Part shown: positions 1 to 8,048 of the stretch, in pieces
How positions within the stretch are numbered: the stretch's first letter is position 1
How the letters are laid out: every line of letters begins with the position of its first letter
NCBI RefSeq assembly: GCF_020687685.1
Contig: NZ_JAJEWM010000005.1
Coordinates: forward strand, 1 to 64,000
Reading direction: 5' to 3'
Length of the DNA: 64,000 nucleotides
DNA from: Tessaracoccus sp. OS52
GTDB lineage: Bacteria > Actinomycetota > Actinomycetes > Propionibacteriales > Propionibacteriaceae
Translations under genes and position numbers: made by a program
Notes under the pieces: generated by a model
What the model was told of the DNA's origin: nothing
What the model saw: only the letters and a program-made list of their open reading frames with translations
Databases searched by the model: none

Positions 1-14
1 AAGCAGGAACCCCA

Positions 15-941
15 GTGGAAGAGCCGGGCAGACCGGCAACTCCTGCACGCCCTCACTCCAGCCCCGACATCCTGCCGCCGACAGCGACCTCCTCAGCAGC
101 TCATCGGTGGATCGAGGCTAAGCCAGCCAACCCGCTGAAGTCCGTGCTCTCGGTGGGCGCCCTGGGGCTGCTGTGCCTCGTGGTGCTCGTGCCCATGGCC
201 TGGATGGTCCTCACGGCCTTCAAGGACCGGCCCGAATCGATGCGCCAGCCACCGACGATCCTCCCGGACGCCTGGAACCTGGACAACTTCGTCGACGTCT
301 TCGCCACCGTCCCCTTCGCCACCCAGCTGGTCAACACCGTCATAGTCACCGCGGCGACGGTGGTGCTGACGGTCCTGATCGCGGCGATGGCGGCCTTCGG
401 CCTCGAAGTGGTCCGGGTGCCGGGCCGCAACGCGATCCTCCTGGGGATGCTGATGGTCACGATGGTGCCGGGCCAGATCTTCCTGCTGCCGCAGTACCAG
501 ATCTTCGTGGCGCTGGGGATGACCGATACCCTCGCGGCGCTCGTCGTGCCCAGCGTCTTCAGCGCCATCGGCGCCTTCCTGCTGGCGCAGTCCTTCCGGT
601 CCTTCCCCCGCGAGCTGATCGAGGCGGCCGTCATCGACGGCGCCGGCTACGGCCGGATCTTCCTGCAGATCGTGGTCCCCAACGCCAAGGGGCCGCTGAC
701 CGCGCTGGCGGTGATGAGCATGCTGGCCTCCTGGGACGACCTGCTGTGGCCCCTGGTGGTCAACCGCTCCCCCGACAAGCTCACCCTCGCCCCCGGCCTC
801 ACCCAACTCCAGGGCAGTTACGTGAGCAACGTCCCCCTGATGCTCGCGGCCGGAACCATGGCGATGGTGCCGATGTTGCTGCTCTTCCTCGTAATGCAAC
901 GCCAGTTCACACAGAGCTTCACCCAGTCCGGCCTCAAGTAG
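15..941 (+). CDS. ABC transporter permease, MalG/UgpE type
   Basis: Inner-membrane permease of a binding-protein-dependent sugar or glycerol-phosphate importer (BPD_transp_1 family). After a polar N-terminal tail of about 45 residues there are around six hydrophobic segments. The cytoplasmic EAA loop that contacts the ATPase is visible as ELIEAAVIDGAGYGRIF followed by a PNAKGPL stretch, typical of the MalG branch. The start is GTG at 15 with AGGAA just upstream, but the frame stays open to the window edge, so a longer N-terminus is possible. The next gene (12 bases downstream) encodes a glycerophosphodiesterase domain, as in ugp operons, so the substrate may be glycerol-3-phosphate or a glycerophosphodiester; this is inferred only from context. 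The partner permease, binding protein and ATPase would lie upstream of the window. Confidence 0.85.
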   Translation: MEEPGRPATPARPHSSPDILPPTATSSAAHRWIEAKPANPLKSVLSVGALGLLCLVVLVPMAWMVLTAFKDRPESMRQPPTILPDAWNLDNFVDVFATVPFATQLVNTVIVTAATVVLTVLIAAMAAFGLEVVRVPGRNAILLGMLMVTMVPGQIFLLPQYQIFVALGMTDTLAALVVPSVFSAIGAFLLAQSFRSFPRELIEAAVIDGAGYGRIFLQIVVPNAKGPLTALAVMSMLASWDDLLWPLVVNRSPDKLTLAPGLTQLQGSYVSNVPLMLAAGTMAMVPMLLLFLVMQRQFTQSFTQSGLK

Positions 942-953
942 AAGGACCCCGCG

Positions 954-2201
954 ATGCCCAGCAATAACGGTGCCCACCTCTCTCACGACTTCACCCTCAC
1001 CGCGCACCGCGGTGCGGTGGACCGCGCCCCCGAGAACACCCTGCTGGCCTTCACCGCCGCCGAGGAGCTGGGCTTCCGGGAGGCCGAGCTCGACGTCCAA
1101 CTGACCCGCGACGGCGTGCTGGTGCTCTCGCACGACCGGACGCTGCGCCGGGTCGCCCGGGACAGCAGCCCCTTCGCGGGGATACCGATCGAGGCGCTCG
1201 GACTGGACGAGCTGCAGTCCGTCGACCTGGGGCTGGGGCAGCGGGTCCCCACCTTCGCCGACGTCCTCGACCACACCGCCCTGAACCTGCAGGTGGAGAT
1301 CAAGGCCCCCCGGGCCGCCCACGCACTGGCCGAGTTCCTGCGCACGCGCAGCGCCGAGGACCGCGCCAGATGCCGCGTGAGCAGCTTCGACCCCTTCTCC
1401 CTGCGGGTATTCCATGACACCGGCGTGCAGTTGGAACGCGGCAGCGCCCTGCTGGTGGCCGACGTCCTCAGCGACTGGCCGTACATCGTCGACGAACTAC
1501 CGGTGACCAACCTCCTGCTCCACTGGCCCGGGTTGACCCGCGAGATCGTCGAGCACTGGCGGGGCCGCGGCTACGGCGTCTGCGCCTCGATGTTCAACGA
1601 CGCCGGGGACCTGCAGCGGGTCCTCGAGACCGGCGTCGACGGCTCCAGCACGGACCGGCCCCTGCTGGCGCTCTCCCTGCTCGCGGAGGTCCGCGACCGG
1701 CAGTCCGACCTGCAGGGGCACTCGCGCGGGTTCGCGAACCTGGTGCTGGACCCGCAGGGCAACCCGGCCGACTCGGTCACCGGCATCCCGCAGCTGACCA
1801 TCGCCGACGTCGGCACCCCGCCGTACTACGCGGCTGACCAGGGCGGCTTCTTCCACTTCGGCCTGCTGCACGTCAACCCCGACGGCACGGTGCAGTTCGC
1901 CGTCGAGCCGCTGCTCAAGTCGGTGGCAATCGACCAGGGCGCCGACGACGCGCTGGCCGTGGGCGAGACCAAGCAGTACACGGCCACAGCCGTGAACACC
2001 AACGGTGCGAACATCGCCAACCCGCCGGTCATCCCGGTGGCGAACCCGATGTCGCACGTGTGGACCAGCTCGAACACCGCCGTGGCCACCGTCGACGCCG
2101 TGACCGGCGAGGTCACCGCAACGGGTGCCGGATCCGCCACGATCTCGGTCCAGGCCGGTGGCATCACCACCAGCCTGGAACTCACCGTCAGCGGACAGTG
2201 A
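954..2201 (+). CDS. Chimeric glycerophosphodiester phosphodiesterase with phosphoesterase-like tail and Ig-like domain
   Basis: Residues about 14-240 form a complete GDPD domain: HRG then PENT, the E-L-D acidic motif, the catalytic HD in VLVLSHDRTLRR, VEIK, and the typical final TDRP. Family enzymes hydrolyse glycerophosphodiesters to glycerol-3-phosphate. They normally end at about 240-250 residues, but here the frame continues for 170 more. Residues about 255-320 (including FHFGLLHVNPDGTVQFAVEP) resemble the C-terminus of secreted calcineurin-like phosphoesterases, and residues about 322-413 form a bacterial Ig-like (Big2) domain containing WTSSNTAVATVD and GEVTATGAGSATI. There is no signal peptide, so an extracellular-type tail is attached to a cytoplasmic enzyme. 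I infer a deletion that joined two genes in frame near 1690-1745. It follows the permease closely, probably in one operon. Confidence 0.75.
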   Translation: MPSNNGAHLSHDFTLTAHRGAVDRAPENTLLAFTAAEELGFREAELDVQLTRDGVLVLSHDRTLRRVARDSSPFAGIPIEALGLDELQSVDLGLGQRVPTFADVLDHTALNLQVEIKAPRAAHALAEFLRTRSAEDRARCRVSSFDPFSLRVFHDTGVQLERGSALLVADVLSDWPYIVDELPVTNLLLHWPGLTREIVEHWRGRGYGVCASMFNDAGDLQRVLETGVDGSSTDRPLLALSLLAEVRDRQSDLQGHSRGFANLVLDPQGNPADSVTGIPQLTIADVGTPPYYAADQGGFFHFGLLHVNPDGTVQFAVEPLLKSVAIDQGADDALAVGETKQYTATAVNTNGANIANPPVIPVANPMSHVWTSSNTAVATVDAVTGEVTATGAGSATISVQAGGITTSLELTVSGQ

Positions 2202-2202
2202 G

Positions 2203-3276
2203 CTAGGCGGGTCGTTCGATCCAGTGGGGCCGGTCCGAAAGGGCCGGCCCCTTTGGCGTCGGGTGGCTTGTGAGCCAGAACGCGGCGTCGGGGTCCCAGC
2301 CGGCCAGGACCGAGGCGACGCCGTCGGCAACTTCCACCGCTACCCCAGCCGTGGTGAGCCAACCGGCGACGGACAGGTGCACGACGTCGGCCTCCCGGGC
2401 CACGGCAGCCCAGTCCGGCACCACCCACTCGACGTCGCCGCGGCCGGTGGTGCGGTACCAGTCGTGCCGCTTCGAGGCGGTCACCCGCAGCGGGTGCCGT
2501 CGGCAGAGGTCGGCCCAGGCATCGGGTGAGTCGAGCTCCAGGACCCGCACCCCGTCGGGCACCTCGACGGCGGTGACGAGCGCCCGCGTCCAGCCGGTTT
2601 CATCCTCCACCAGCCAGAACCCCGCCGGACCGCGGCCTGGCAGGCTGCGAGTGGTGCGGAACAACCCGTGCGGCGGGATGGACCACCACTCCCCGCTGTG
2701 GTCGGCCGTGGGGTCGGCGGGCCGGTCCTTGGCCGCGCGTTCCTCCCCCGCCACCTGGTCGCGGCGCCAGGCGTCGAGCACCGCGGCGGGGTGGCCGCTG
2801 CTGGCCGGTTGGCCGGGCCCGTCCCAGTCGAGGAGCGCCTGGCCGTCCGCGTCGAACGGAGTGGTCCACCAGCGGGCGTGGGGGGAGTCGGCCACGGCCG
2901 CCGCGAGCGGGCCCAGCGCTCGCCGGACGTCGTCGTTTACTGCCAGGACGTCCTCGCCATCGGGTTCCTGCCAGTACCGGGCGTTCGCGACGGCGTCGGT
3001 GAGCGCGGCCCAGAGTTCTTCGTCGCCGATCTCTGGGACTCCGGCGGCCGCGATGGCCGCGGCCACTGCGTCGGCGCTGACCTCCGGCGCCTGGGTGTTG
3101 CCGAAGCCGAACAGCACCCGCGACGTCCCGGCTCCGGGGTCCATGCGGTGGGAGGCGTAGAAGATGGCGTGCGCGACGTCGTCGCCGAGGCTCCGGCGGG
3201 CGAGTTCAAGACAGAGACGCCTGCCGCGCGGACCGGACAGGAGTGCGGCGGCGTCGATGGCCCCGTGGGTTTCCAT
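2203..3276 (-). CDS. Conserved hypothetical protein, 357 aa
   Basis: I do not recognise a named family. The protein is soluble, acidic and tryptophan-rich, with no signal peptide or membrane segment. The N-terminal 90 residues look helical. The middle contains WWSIPPHGLFRTTRSLPGRG, and the C-terminal half has repeated W and D residues (DWYRTTGRGDVEWVVPDW). The layout is typical of actinobacterial proteins with no assigned role. The start ATG at 3276 is supported by TACCCT at 3283-3288 (minus strand), exactly six bases upstream, which suggests a leaderless mRNA. It is convergent with the GDPD gene (the stops nearly touch) and lies 25 bases from the stop of the ZIP gene behind it, which reads the same way. 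Codon usage matches the surroundings. Confidence 0.6.
   Translation of the reverse strand: METHGAIDAAALLSGPRGRRLCLELARRSLGDDVAHAIFYASHRMDPGAGTSRVLFGFGNTQAPEVSADAVAAAIAAAGVPEIGDEELWAALTDAVANARYWQEPDGEDVLAVNDDVRRALGPLAAAVADSPHARWWTTPFDADGQALLDWDGPGQPASSGHPAAVLDAWRRDQVAGEERAAKDRPADPTADHSGEWWSIPPHGLFRTTRSLPGRGPAGFWLVEDETGWTRALVTAVEVPDGVRVLELDSPDAWADLCRRHPLRVTASKRHDWYRTTGRGDVEWVVPDWAAVAREADVVHLSVAGWLTTAGVAVEVADGVASVLAGWDPDAAFWLTSHPTPKGPALSDRPHWIERPA
2226..2254 (+). terminator. Hairpin after the GDPD gene
   Basis: GGGGCCGG (2226-2233) pairs perfectly with CCGGCCCC (2244-2251) around a 10-base loop and is followed by a short T run. It lies 25 bases after the GDPD stop codon and inside the 3' coding end of the convergent gene, so it could end the plus-strand transcript. 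The T tract is weak, so activity is uncertain. Confidence 0.4.
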
Positions 3277-3301
3277 AGCGGCAGGGTACTTGCGGCCCGG
3301 C

Positions 3302-4117
3302 TCAGGACGCGGCGAACAGCACCAGGCTGGCGGCCACCGTCGCCATCCCCGCGACCATCCCGTAGATCGTCTGGTGCTTGTCGGTCTGGTACCGCCACGA
3401 CGCCTGCAGCATCTCGTCGAGCGCGAGGAACACCATCATCCCCGCCACCAGCCCGTAGAACAGGCCGAGCACCGACTCCGGCACCACCCAGCTGATCAGC
3501 GCCGCGGCCACCAGCGCGCCAATCGGCTCGGTCAGGCCGGAGACGGTTGCCCACCCGAGCGCCTTCTTGCGCGACCCCGTCGCCGCGTACACCGGTGCCG
3601 CGACGGCGATCCCCTCCGGCACGTTGTGGATGGCGACGGCGACCGCGAGCGTGATGCCGACGCGCGGGTCCTGGTAGGTGGTGAAGAAGGTGGCCATGCC
3701 CTCGGGGAAGTTGTGCAGTCCCAGCACCAGCCCCACCAGCAGGCCGCTGCGCAGGAGCCGGGTGTTGCGGGCCTCGTCGTCGGACTGCATGGCGCCCTCG
3801 CGGCCCTCGATCTCGCTGGGGTTCAGCGACGACGGCAACAGCCGGTCGATCACGAGCACCAGCACGATCCCCGCGAAGAACGCGAGGAACACCAGCGCCT
3901 CGGCGGTGGCGCGCGGGTAGGTCTGGGTCATCCACGTGATCCCCAGCGGGAGCACCTGCATGAAGGAGATCAGCACCATCGCGCCCGCCGCGAACGCAAG
4001 TGCGACGGCGAGGAACTCCCGCCCGAGGCTCTTGCGCTGGATGACGAGCACCCCGCCGATGGTCGTGGCCAGACCGGCGAGGAGCGAGATCAGCAGGGCG
4101 AGTTGCATGGTGGACAC
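3302..4117 (-). CDS. ZIP-family divalent metal transporter (ZupT/GufA-like)
   Basis: Polytopic membrane protein of 271 aa with about eight hydrophobic segments. It carries both signature metal-binding helices of the ZIP family: HNFPEGMATFF in TM4 and HNVPEGIAVAAP in TM5, where His, Asn, Pro, Glu and Gly line the metal site. ZIP proteins bring Zn2+ and other divalent cations into the cytoplasm. The loop between TM3 and TM4 is charged, as in ZupT. A TAGCCT -10-like element lies nine bases before the start on the minus strand, so the 5' leader would be very short. It diverges from the GH13 gene with only 64 bases between start codons, which must hold both promoters. A second, more divergent ZIP protein lies at 57854-58600. 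Specificity for zinc over iron or manganese cannot be read from sequence. Confidence 0.9.
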   Translation of the reverse strand: MSTMQLALLISLLAGLATTIGGVLVIQRKSLGREFLAVALAFAAGAMVLISFMQVLPLGITWMTQTYPRATAEALVFLAFFAGIVLVLVIDRLLPSSLNPSEIEGREGAMQSDDEARNTRLLRSGLLVGLVLGLHNFPEGMATFFTTYQDPRVGITLAVAVAIHNVPEGIAVAAPVYAATGSRKKALGWATVSGLTEPIGALVAAALISWVVPESVLGLFYGLVAGMMVFLALDEMLQASWRYQTDKHQTIYGMVAGMATVAASLVLFAAS

Positions 4118-4181
4118 AGGCTATCCACGCGGTGCCGCTCAGCGCGACAACCGCGCCGCCCGGACAGGTAGCCTCTAACGG

Positions 4182-6515
4182 GTGAGCATCCGAACCGACG
4201 TTTCCGCCAAGCCGTCCGAGGACCAGCCTGTCGTCGCCGAGGAGAGGGAGACCAAACCCCGGGCCGCCGCCCGCCCGGCGCGGACGCCGAAACCGGCACC
4301 CGAGAGCGCGCCGGCACCGCAGGCGCCGCAACCGGCAGAGGACTCCGACGAGCTCCCCGAGATCAGCTTCGACGAGCAGCGCTTCGCCGCCCGGCCCGCC
4401 AAGCTGAGGCCGCGCGCACGCCGTCGCTTCGCCGACGAGAGCCCGATCGCCCCGCCGTTCGAGGCCTCCGGCGCCAACACCGCCTACGTCGAGTGGCTCG
4501 AGGAGCAGTCCATGCTCCACGACGCCTCCCGTGTGGCTCGGCAGCTGGCCGGCAAGCACACCATGTGGGCCCACCCCTACGCGCACCCGGACCCGCGCGC
4601 CGCCCTCGCGCAGGCGTCGGTCTGGTACACCGCCTACCCGCTGTCCCACATCACCAAGCCGGGCCAGTCCTACCTCGGCGCGCTGGGGGCTCCCGAGCTG
4701 TGGGAGGCGTTCGCGCAGATCGGGATCGACGCCATGCACACCGGCCCGGTGAAGCTGGCGGGCGGCATCGACGGCTGGGAGCCGACCCCCAGCGTCGACG
4801 GCCACTTCGACCGCATCTCCATGGCCATGGACCCGATGTTCGGCACCGAGGAGGAGTTCCGCACTATGTGCGAGACCGCCTCCCGCTTCAACGGCACCAT
4901 CATCGACGACATCGTCCCCGGCCACACCGGCAAGGGCGCCGACTTCCGCCTGGCGGAGCTGAACTACCGCGACTACCCGGGCATCTACCACATGATCGAC
5001 ATCCCCGAGGCGGCCTGGCACCTGCTGCCCGACGTCCCCGAGGGCCGCGACTCGATCAACCTGACCCCCGAGGCCGAGGCCGCGCTCGCCGAGCAGGGCC
5101 TGATCATCGGGGCGCTGCAGCGCGTCATCTTCTACGAGCCGGGCGTCAAGGAGACCAACTGGTCGGTCACCCCGCCCATCCGCGACTACAAGGGCAACCT
5201 GCACCGCTGGGTCTACCTGCACTACTTCAAGGAGGGCCAGCCCACCATCAACTGGCTGGACCCGACGTGCGCCGGCATGCGGCTGGTCATGGGCGACGCG
5301 CTGCACTCGCTGCTGGACCTGGGCTCCGGCGGCCTGCGCCTCGACGCCAACGGTTTCCTCGGCGTCGAGCGCGCTGTCGACCACTCCCCCGCCTGGTCCG
5401 AGGGCCACCCGCTGTCGCTGGCGGCCAATCAGCTGATCGGGTCGCTGGTGCGGAAGGTGGGCGGGTTCACGTTCCAGGAACTGAACCTGGCCATCGACGA
5501 CATCCAGCGAACAGGCGCCGTCGGGCCGGACCTGTCCTACGACTTCATCACCCGCCCGGCCGCGCAGGTGGCGCTGGCCACCGGCGACACCGAGTTCCTG
5601 CGGCTGGTGCTGCGCGAGGCCATGGACCTCGGCGTCGACCAGGCCTCCCTGGTCCATGCCCTCCAGAACCACGACGAGCTCACCTACGAACTGGTGCACT
5701 TCGCCGCCGCGCACCGCGACGACGTCTACACCCTCGGCGGTGAGGAGTACACCGGGCAGGACCTGGCCGAGCACATCCGCCAGACCATGCGGGACAAGCT
5801 CACCGGGGAGGCGGCGCCGTACAACTCGGTGTTCACCCAGAACGGGATCGCCTCGACGACGGCGTCCATCGTCGCCGCCAGCCTGGGCATCACCGACCTC
5901 GACGAGATCACCGACGGCGACGCCCGCCGGATCGCCAGCGCGCACCTGCTGCTGTGCATGTACAACGCGTGGCAGCCGGGCGTGTTCGCGCTGTCCGGGT
6001 GGGACCTCGTCGGAGCGCTGCCGCTGCCGCGCTCGGAGGTGCGCTCCCTGATCGCCTCCGGTGACACCCGCTGGATCCACCGCGGCGCCTACGACCTGCT
6101 GGGCGCGTCCCCGGATGCGAAGAAGTCGTCCTCCGGCATGCCCCGTGCCCGCGCCCTCTACGGCCCCGTGCCTGAGCAGCTGAAGCGGGAGTCGTCGTTC
6201 GCCTCCCGGCTGGCCGGGATCCTGAAGGTCCGCAAGCGCAACGGACTGGCGTCGGGGGCGCTGGTGGACGTGCCGGAGGTGGGCAACAAGTCGCTGCTGG
6301 TGCTGGTGAACGAACTGGAGATCGGCGCCACGCAGATCACGGCGCTCAACTTCAGCGCCGAGAAGCTCGACGCCCGCGTCCAGTCCGAACTGCTGCCCCC
6401 AGGCCGCGTCTTCGACCTCACCACCCGTCGCAAGGTGGGCAAGGTCGACGACCTGGGCGGCTTCAACGTGGAGCTGCCCGCCTTCGCCGGCATGGCGATG
6501 GTGATCCGCGACTGA
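4182..6515 (+). CDS. GH13 alpha-glucosyltransferase, trehalose-synthase-like
   Basis: Large (777 aa) glycoside hydrolase family 13 protein. The conserved regions are readable: region I as DDIVPGHTG, region [11 protein letters not shown] with nucleophile Asp388, region [12 protein letters not shown] with acid/base Glu433, and region [13 protein letters not shown] with Asp498. The arrangement matches the divergent maltose alpha-D-glucosyltransferase/trehalose synthase group, which interconverts maltose and trehalose, but the exact reaction is inferred. The first ~100 residues are Ala/Pro/Glu-rich and probably disordered, an unusual extension for TreS. There is no signal peptide, so the enzyme is cytoplasmic. 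Start GTG at 4182 is preceded by TAGCCT (4169-4174) and seven bases, consistent with a leaderless transcript. The stop codon is followed almost at once by the repeat array. Trehalose metabolism would fit osmotic or storage roles in Propionibacteriaceae. Confidence 0.75.
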   Translation: MSIRTDVSAKPSEDQPVVAEERETKPRAAARPARTPKPAPESAPAPQAPQPAEDSDELPEISFDEQRFAARPAKLRPRARRRFADESPIAPPFEASGANTAYVEWLEEQSMLHDASRVARQLAGKHTMWAHPYAHPDPRAALAQASVWYTAYPLSHITKPGQSYLGALGAPELWEAFAQIGIDAMHTGPVKLAGGIDGWEPTPSVDGHFDRISMAMDPMFGTEEEFRTMCETASRFNGTIIDDIVPGHTGKGADFRLAELNYRDYPGIYHMIDIPEAAWHLLPDVPEGRDSINLTPEAEAALAEQGLIIGALQRVIFYEPGVKETNWSVTPPIRDYKGNLHRWVYLHYFKEGQPTINWLDPTCAGMRLVMGDALHSLLDLGSGGLRLDANGFLGVERAVDHSPAWSEGHPLSLAANQLIGSLVRKVGGFTFQELNLAIDDIQRTGAVGPDLSYDFITRPAAQVALATGDTEFLRLVLREAMDLGVDQASLVHALQNHDELTYELVHFAAAHRDDVYTLGGEEYTGQDLAEHIRQTMRDKLTGEAAPYNSVFTQNGIASTTASIVAASLGITDLDEITDGDARRIASAHLLLCMYNAWQPGVFALSGWDLVGALPLPRSEVRSLIASGDTRWIHRGAYDLLGASPDAKKSSSGMPRARALYGPVPEQLKRESSFASRLAGILKVRKRNGLASGALVDVPEVGNKSLLVLVNELEIGATQITALNFSAEKLDARVQSELLPPGRVFDLTTRRKVGKVDDLGGFNVELPAFAGMAMVIRD

Positions 6516-6525
6516 CCCCGCCCCG

Positions 6526-6975
6526 CTGGTCGAGACCCCACCCCCGCTGGTCGAGTAGGGCCAGCGAGCTCTGCGAGCGCCCGTGTCGGGGCCACACCCG
6601 CTGGTCGAGTAGGGCCAGCGAGCTCCGCGAGCGCCCGTGTCGAGACCGCACCCGCTGGTCGAGTAGGGCCAGCGAGCTCTGCGAGCGCCCGTGTCGAGAC
6701 CACCCGCTGGTCGAGACCCCACCCCGCTGGTCGAGTAGGGCCAGCGAGCTCTGCGAGCGCCCGTGTCGAGACCCACCCCCGCTGGTCGAGTAGGGCCAGC
6801 GAGCTCTGCGAGCGCCCGTGTCGAGACCCCACCCCCGCTGGTCGAGTAGCCGCGGCGAAGCCCGGCGTGTCGAGACCCCACCCCCGCTGGTCGAGCGGGC
6901 CCCACCCCGCTGGTCGAGTAGCCGCGGCGAAGCCCGGCGTGTCGAGACCACACCCCCGCTGGTCGAGCGGGCCCC
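6526..6975 (+). repeat. Palindromic repeat array (types A and C, with collapsed copies)
   Basis: No gene between 6516 and 6983. The gap holds five 46-bp type A elements (about 6548-6593, 6602-6647, 6656-6701, 6728-6773, 6783-6828) that read TGGTCGAGTAG, a GGGC...GCCC hairpin and GTGTCGAGACC. It also holds two 39-bp type C elements (6839-6877, 6911-6949) whose centre is GCCGCGGCGAAGCCCGGC. Two collapsed copies, TGGTCGAGACC near 6527 and 6708, keep only the outer arms. Two further fragments read TGGTCGAGCGGGCCCC (near 6888 and 6960). Elements are all in one orientation with short C/A-rich linkers. They separate the GH13 gene from the minus-strand merR gene. Confidence 0.9.
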
Positions 6976-6983
6976 ACCCCCGC

Positions 6984-7385
6984 TCACTCGACCACTCGTG
7001 AGGCCAAGGCCTTCTTCGCCTCCAACAGTTCGCGATGCCACCCGTCACACAGCGCGCGGGCCTCGTCGAGCGCGGCCTGCCGCTCGTCGAGGCGGCGGCT
7101 CAATTCCTCGATGATCCCGAGGCCCGCTTCCAGCCGCTGCGCCGGCGAGTCATCCGCGCGTTTGGCGCCGATCACCTCCCTGACCACGCGGATCCCGAAC
7201 CCGGCCCCGCGCAAGGCGTTGATGACGGCTAGCGCGTCCTGGTCCTTCGTGGAGTAGCGACGGCGACCGCTGTCGTCGCGCTCAGGGCTGAGCAGACCGG
7301 CCGACTCGTAGTAGCGGACGGTCTCGACGCTCAGGCCTGCTGCGCGGGCGACTTCGCCGATACCGAGGAACGAACCAGAAGCCAT
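6984..7385 (-). CDS. MerR-family transcriptional regulator
   Basis: A 133-aa regulator with the N-terminal winged helix-turn-helix of the MerR family: LGIGEVARAAGLSVETVRYYES, then GRRRYSTKDQDALAVINALRG. A long dimerisation coiled coil follows from about residue 80 to 130. No conserved cysteine cluster is visible, so it is probably not a classical metal sensor, and the effector is unknown. The start is ATG at 7385, inside the 3' end of the upstream membrane gene (55-base overlap), giving a translationally coupled pair. Its promoter at 7680-7710 has the family's hallmark geometry, so the pair is very likely autoregulated. The last codons (CGA GTG GTC GAG TGA, giving RVVE) match the outer arm of the neighbouring repeats, so the natural C-terminus may have been replaced by repeat sequence. 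Confidence 0.85.
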   Translation of the reverse strand: MASGSFLGIGEVARAAGLSVETVRYYESAGLLSPERDDSGRRRYSTKDQDALAVINALRGAGFGIRVVREVIGAKRADDSPAQRLEAGLGIIEELSRRLDERQAALDEARALCDGWHRELLEAKKALASRVVE

Positions 7386-7672
7386 GTGACCAGCATGCCG
7401 CTCACGACACCCAATCGGACAACGTGGTGGGCCAACTCGAAGGGTTCGACCCCAGTCAGGCCCACCAGCAGCGGCACGATCAACGCGAGTGCAGAGCCCA
7501 GCTTCAGGTTGCGTCGGCACCCGCGCAGCGCCCCGCGCCCCAGCAGCGCTGCCGCGGCCAGGAACAGAAGTGCGATCCACCAGGATCGGGACACCACGGC
7601 AATCGCCAGCACCACCTGCAGCACGGCTCCGGCTGCGAACAGGACCCTCAGAACACGCTCGAAATTCTTCAT
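7331..7672 (-). CDS. Small membrane protein, 113 aa, first gene of a MerR-controlled operon
   Basis: Hydrophobic protein with about four predicted membrane segments (residues 8-28, 32-48, 58-72, 80-100) and short basic loops such as GRGALRGCRRNLKLG. I do not recognise a named family. It starts with ATG at 7672, directly at the expected transcription start of a MerR-type promoter: -10 TAGCGT (7685 to 7680, minus strand) is seven bases before the ATG, so the mRNA would be leaderless. Its 3' end overlaps the merR gene, which implies that the MerR protein controls its amount. The likely role is transport or membrane protection linked to whatever signal MerR senses, but this is context only. Confidence 0.6.
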   Translation of the reverse strand: MKNFERVLRVLFAAGAVLQVVLAIAVVSRSWWIALLFLAAAALLGRGALRGCRRNLKLGSALALIVPLLVGLTGVEPFELAHHVVRLGVVSGMLVTWLLVRSSVSAKSPAQQA

Positions 7673-7679
7673 GCCACCG

Positions 7680-7710
7680 ACGCTAGGAGCTGAAGTGCAC
7701 TTCAGGTCAA
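7680..7710 (-). promoter_or_regulatory. MerR-type promoter with 19-bp spacer and 16-bp palindrome
   Basis: On the minus strand: -35 TTGACC (7710 to 7705), a spacer of exactly 19 bases, then -10 TAGCGT (7685 to 7680). The spacer carries the perfect palindrome CTGAAGTGCACTTCAG (7690-7705 on the plus strand), which begins inside the -35 hexamer. Overlong 19-bp spacers with a dyad between the hexamers are diagnostic of promoters that MerR proteins activate by DNA distortion. The downstream operon contains a MerR gene, so autoregulation is the simple reading. Confidence 0.8.
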
Positions 7711-7747
7711 CTCCGACTGCACGGTGATCTCGGAGGGGCCCAAGGGG

Positions 7748-7974
7748 GATCTCGACACGCGGCCCGCTCGTTCCTCACGGGCGCTACTCGATCAACGGCG
7801 AGAGAGACCCGTTCGTTCCTCACGGGCGCTACTCGATCAACGGCGAGAGTGACCCTCTCGTTCCTCACGGGCGCTACTCGATCAACGGCGAGAGAGACCC
7901 TCTCGTTCCTCACGGGCGCTACTCGATCATCGGCGAGAGAGACCCTCTCGTTCCTCACGGGCGCTACTCGATCA
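7748..7974 (-). repeat. Type E palindromic element followed by 45-bp tandem copies
   Basis: There is no gene from 7673 to 8048. One complete type E element (7748-7794; arms GATC/GATC, hairpin loop GAGGAACGA on the minus strand) is followed by four tandem copies of its inner half. TTCCTCACGG begins at 7771, 7816, 7861, 7906 and 7951, an exact 45-bp period with only a few substitutions. Because 45 is divisible by three, spurious 15-residue peptide repeats appear in several frames. The remaining bases hold the MerR promoter (7680-7710) and the promoter and operator of the sulfur operon (7993-8022). Confidence 0.85.
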
Positions 7975-7992
7975 ACGAAGGAAGCACTCACT

Positions 7993-8022
7993 TTGGCTCT
8001 CGTATACCCCCCGGGGTATATT
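7993..8022 (+). promoter_or_regulatory. CsoR/CstR-like operator overlapping a promoter
   Basis: TATACCCC (8003-8010) and GGGGTATA (8013-8020) form a perfect 8-bp inverted repeat with a 2-base centre, the G-tract/A-T-edge pattern bound by CsoR-family repressors, including the persulfide sensor CstR. A -35-like TTGGCT (7993-7998) and a -10-like TATATT (8017-8022) are separated by 18 bases, so a bound repressor would cover the spacer and the -10. The site lies 26 bases before the MBL-rhodanese gene, whose function matches CstR regulons. The repressor gene is not in the window. Confidence 0.75.
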
Positions 8023-8048
8023 GGAGCTACCCGACCGAGGAGAACCCA

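Noticed and set aside
2937-6977. A 1346-residue open frame on the minus strand through the GH13 gene and the first repeat array.
   Set aside because: It opposes a well-supported GH13 gene and its N-terminal part is only translated palindromic repeats (repeated GHARRARWPYSTSG-like peptides). Long antisense frames are usual at this G+C.
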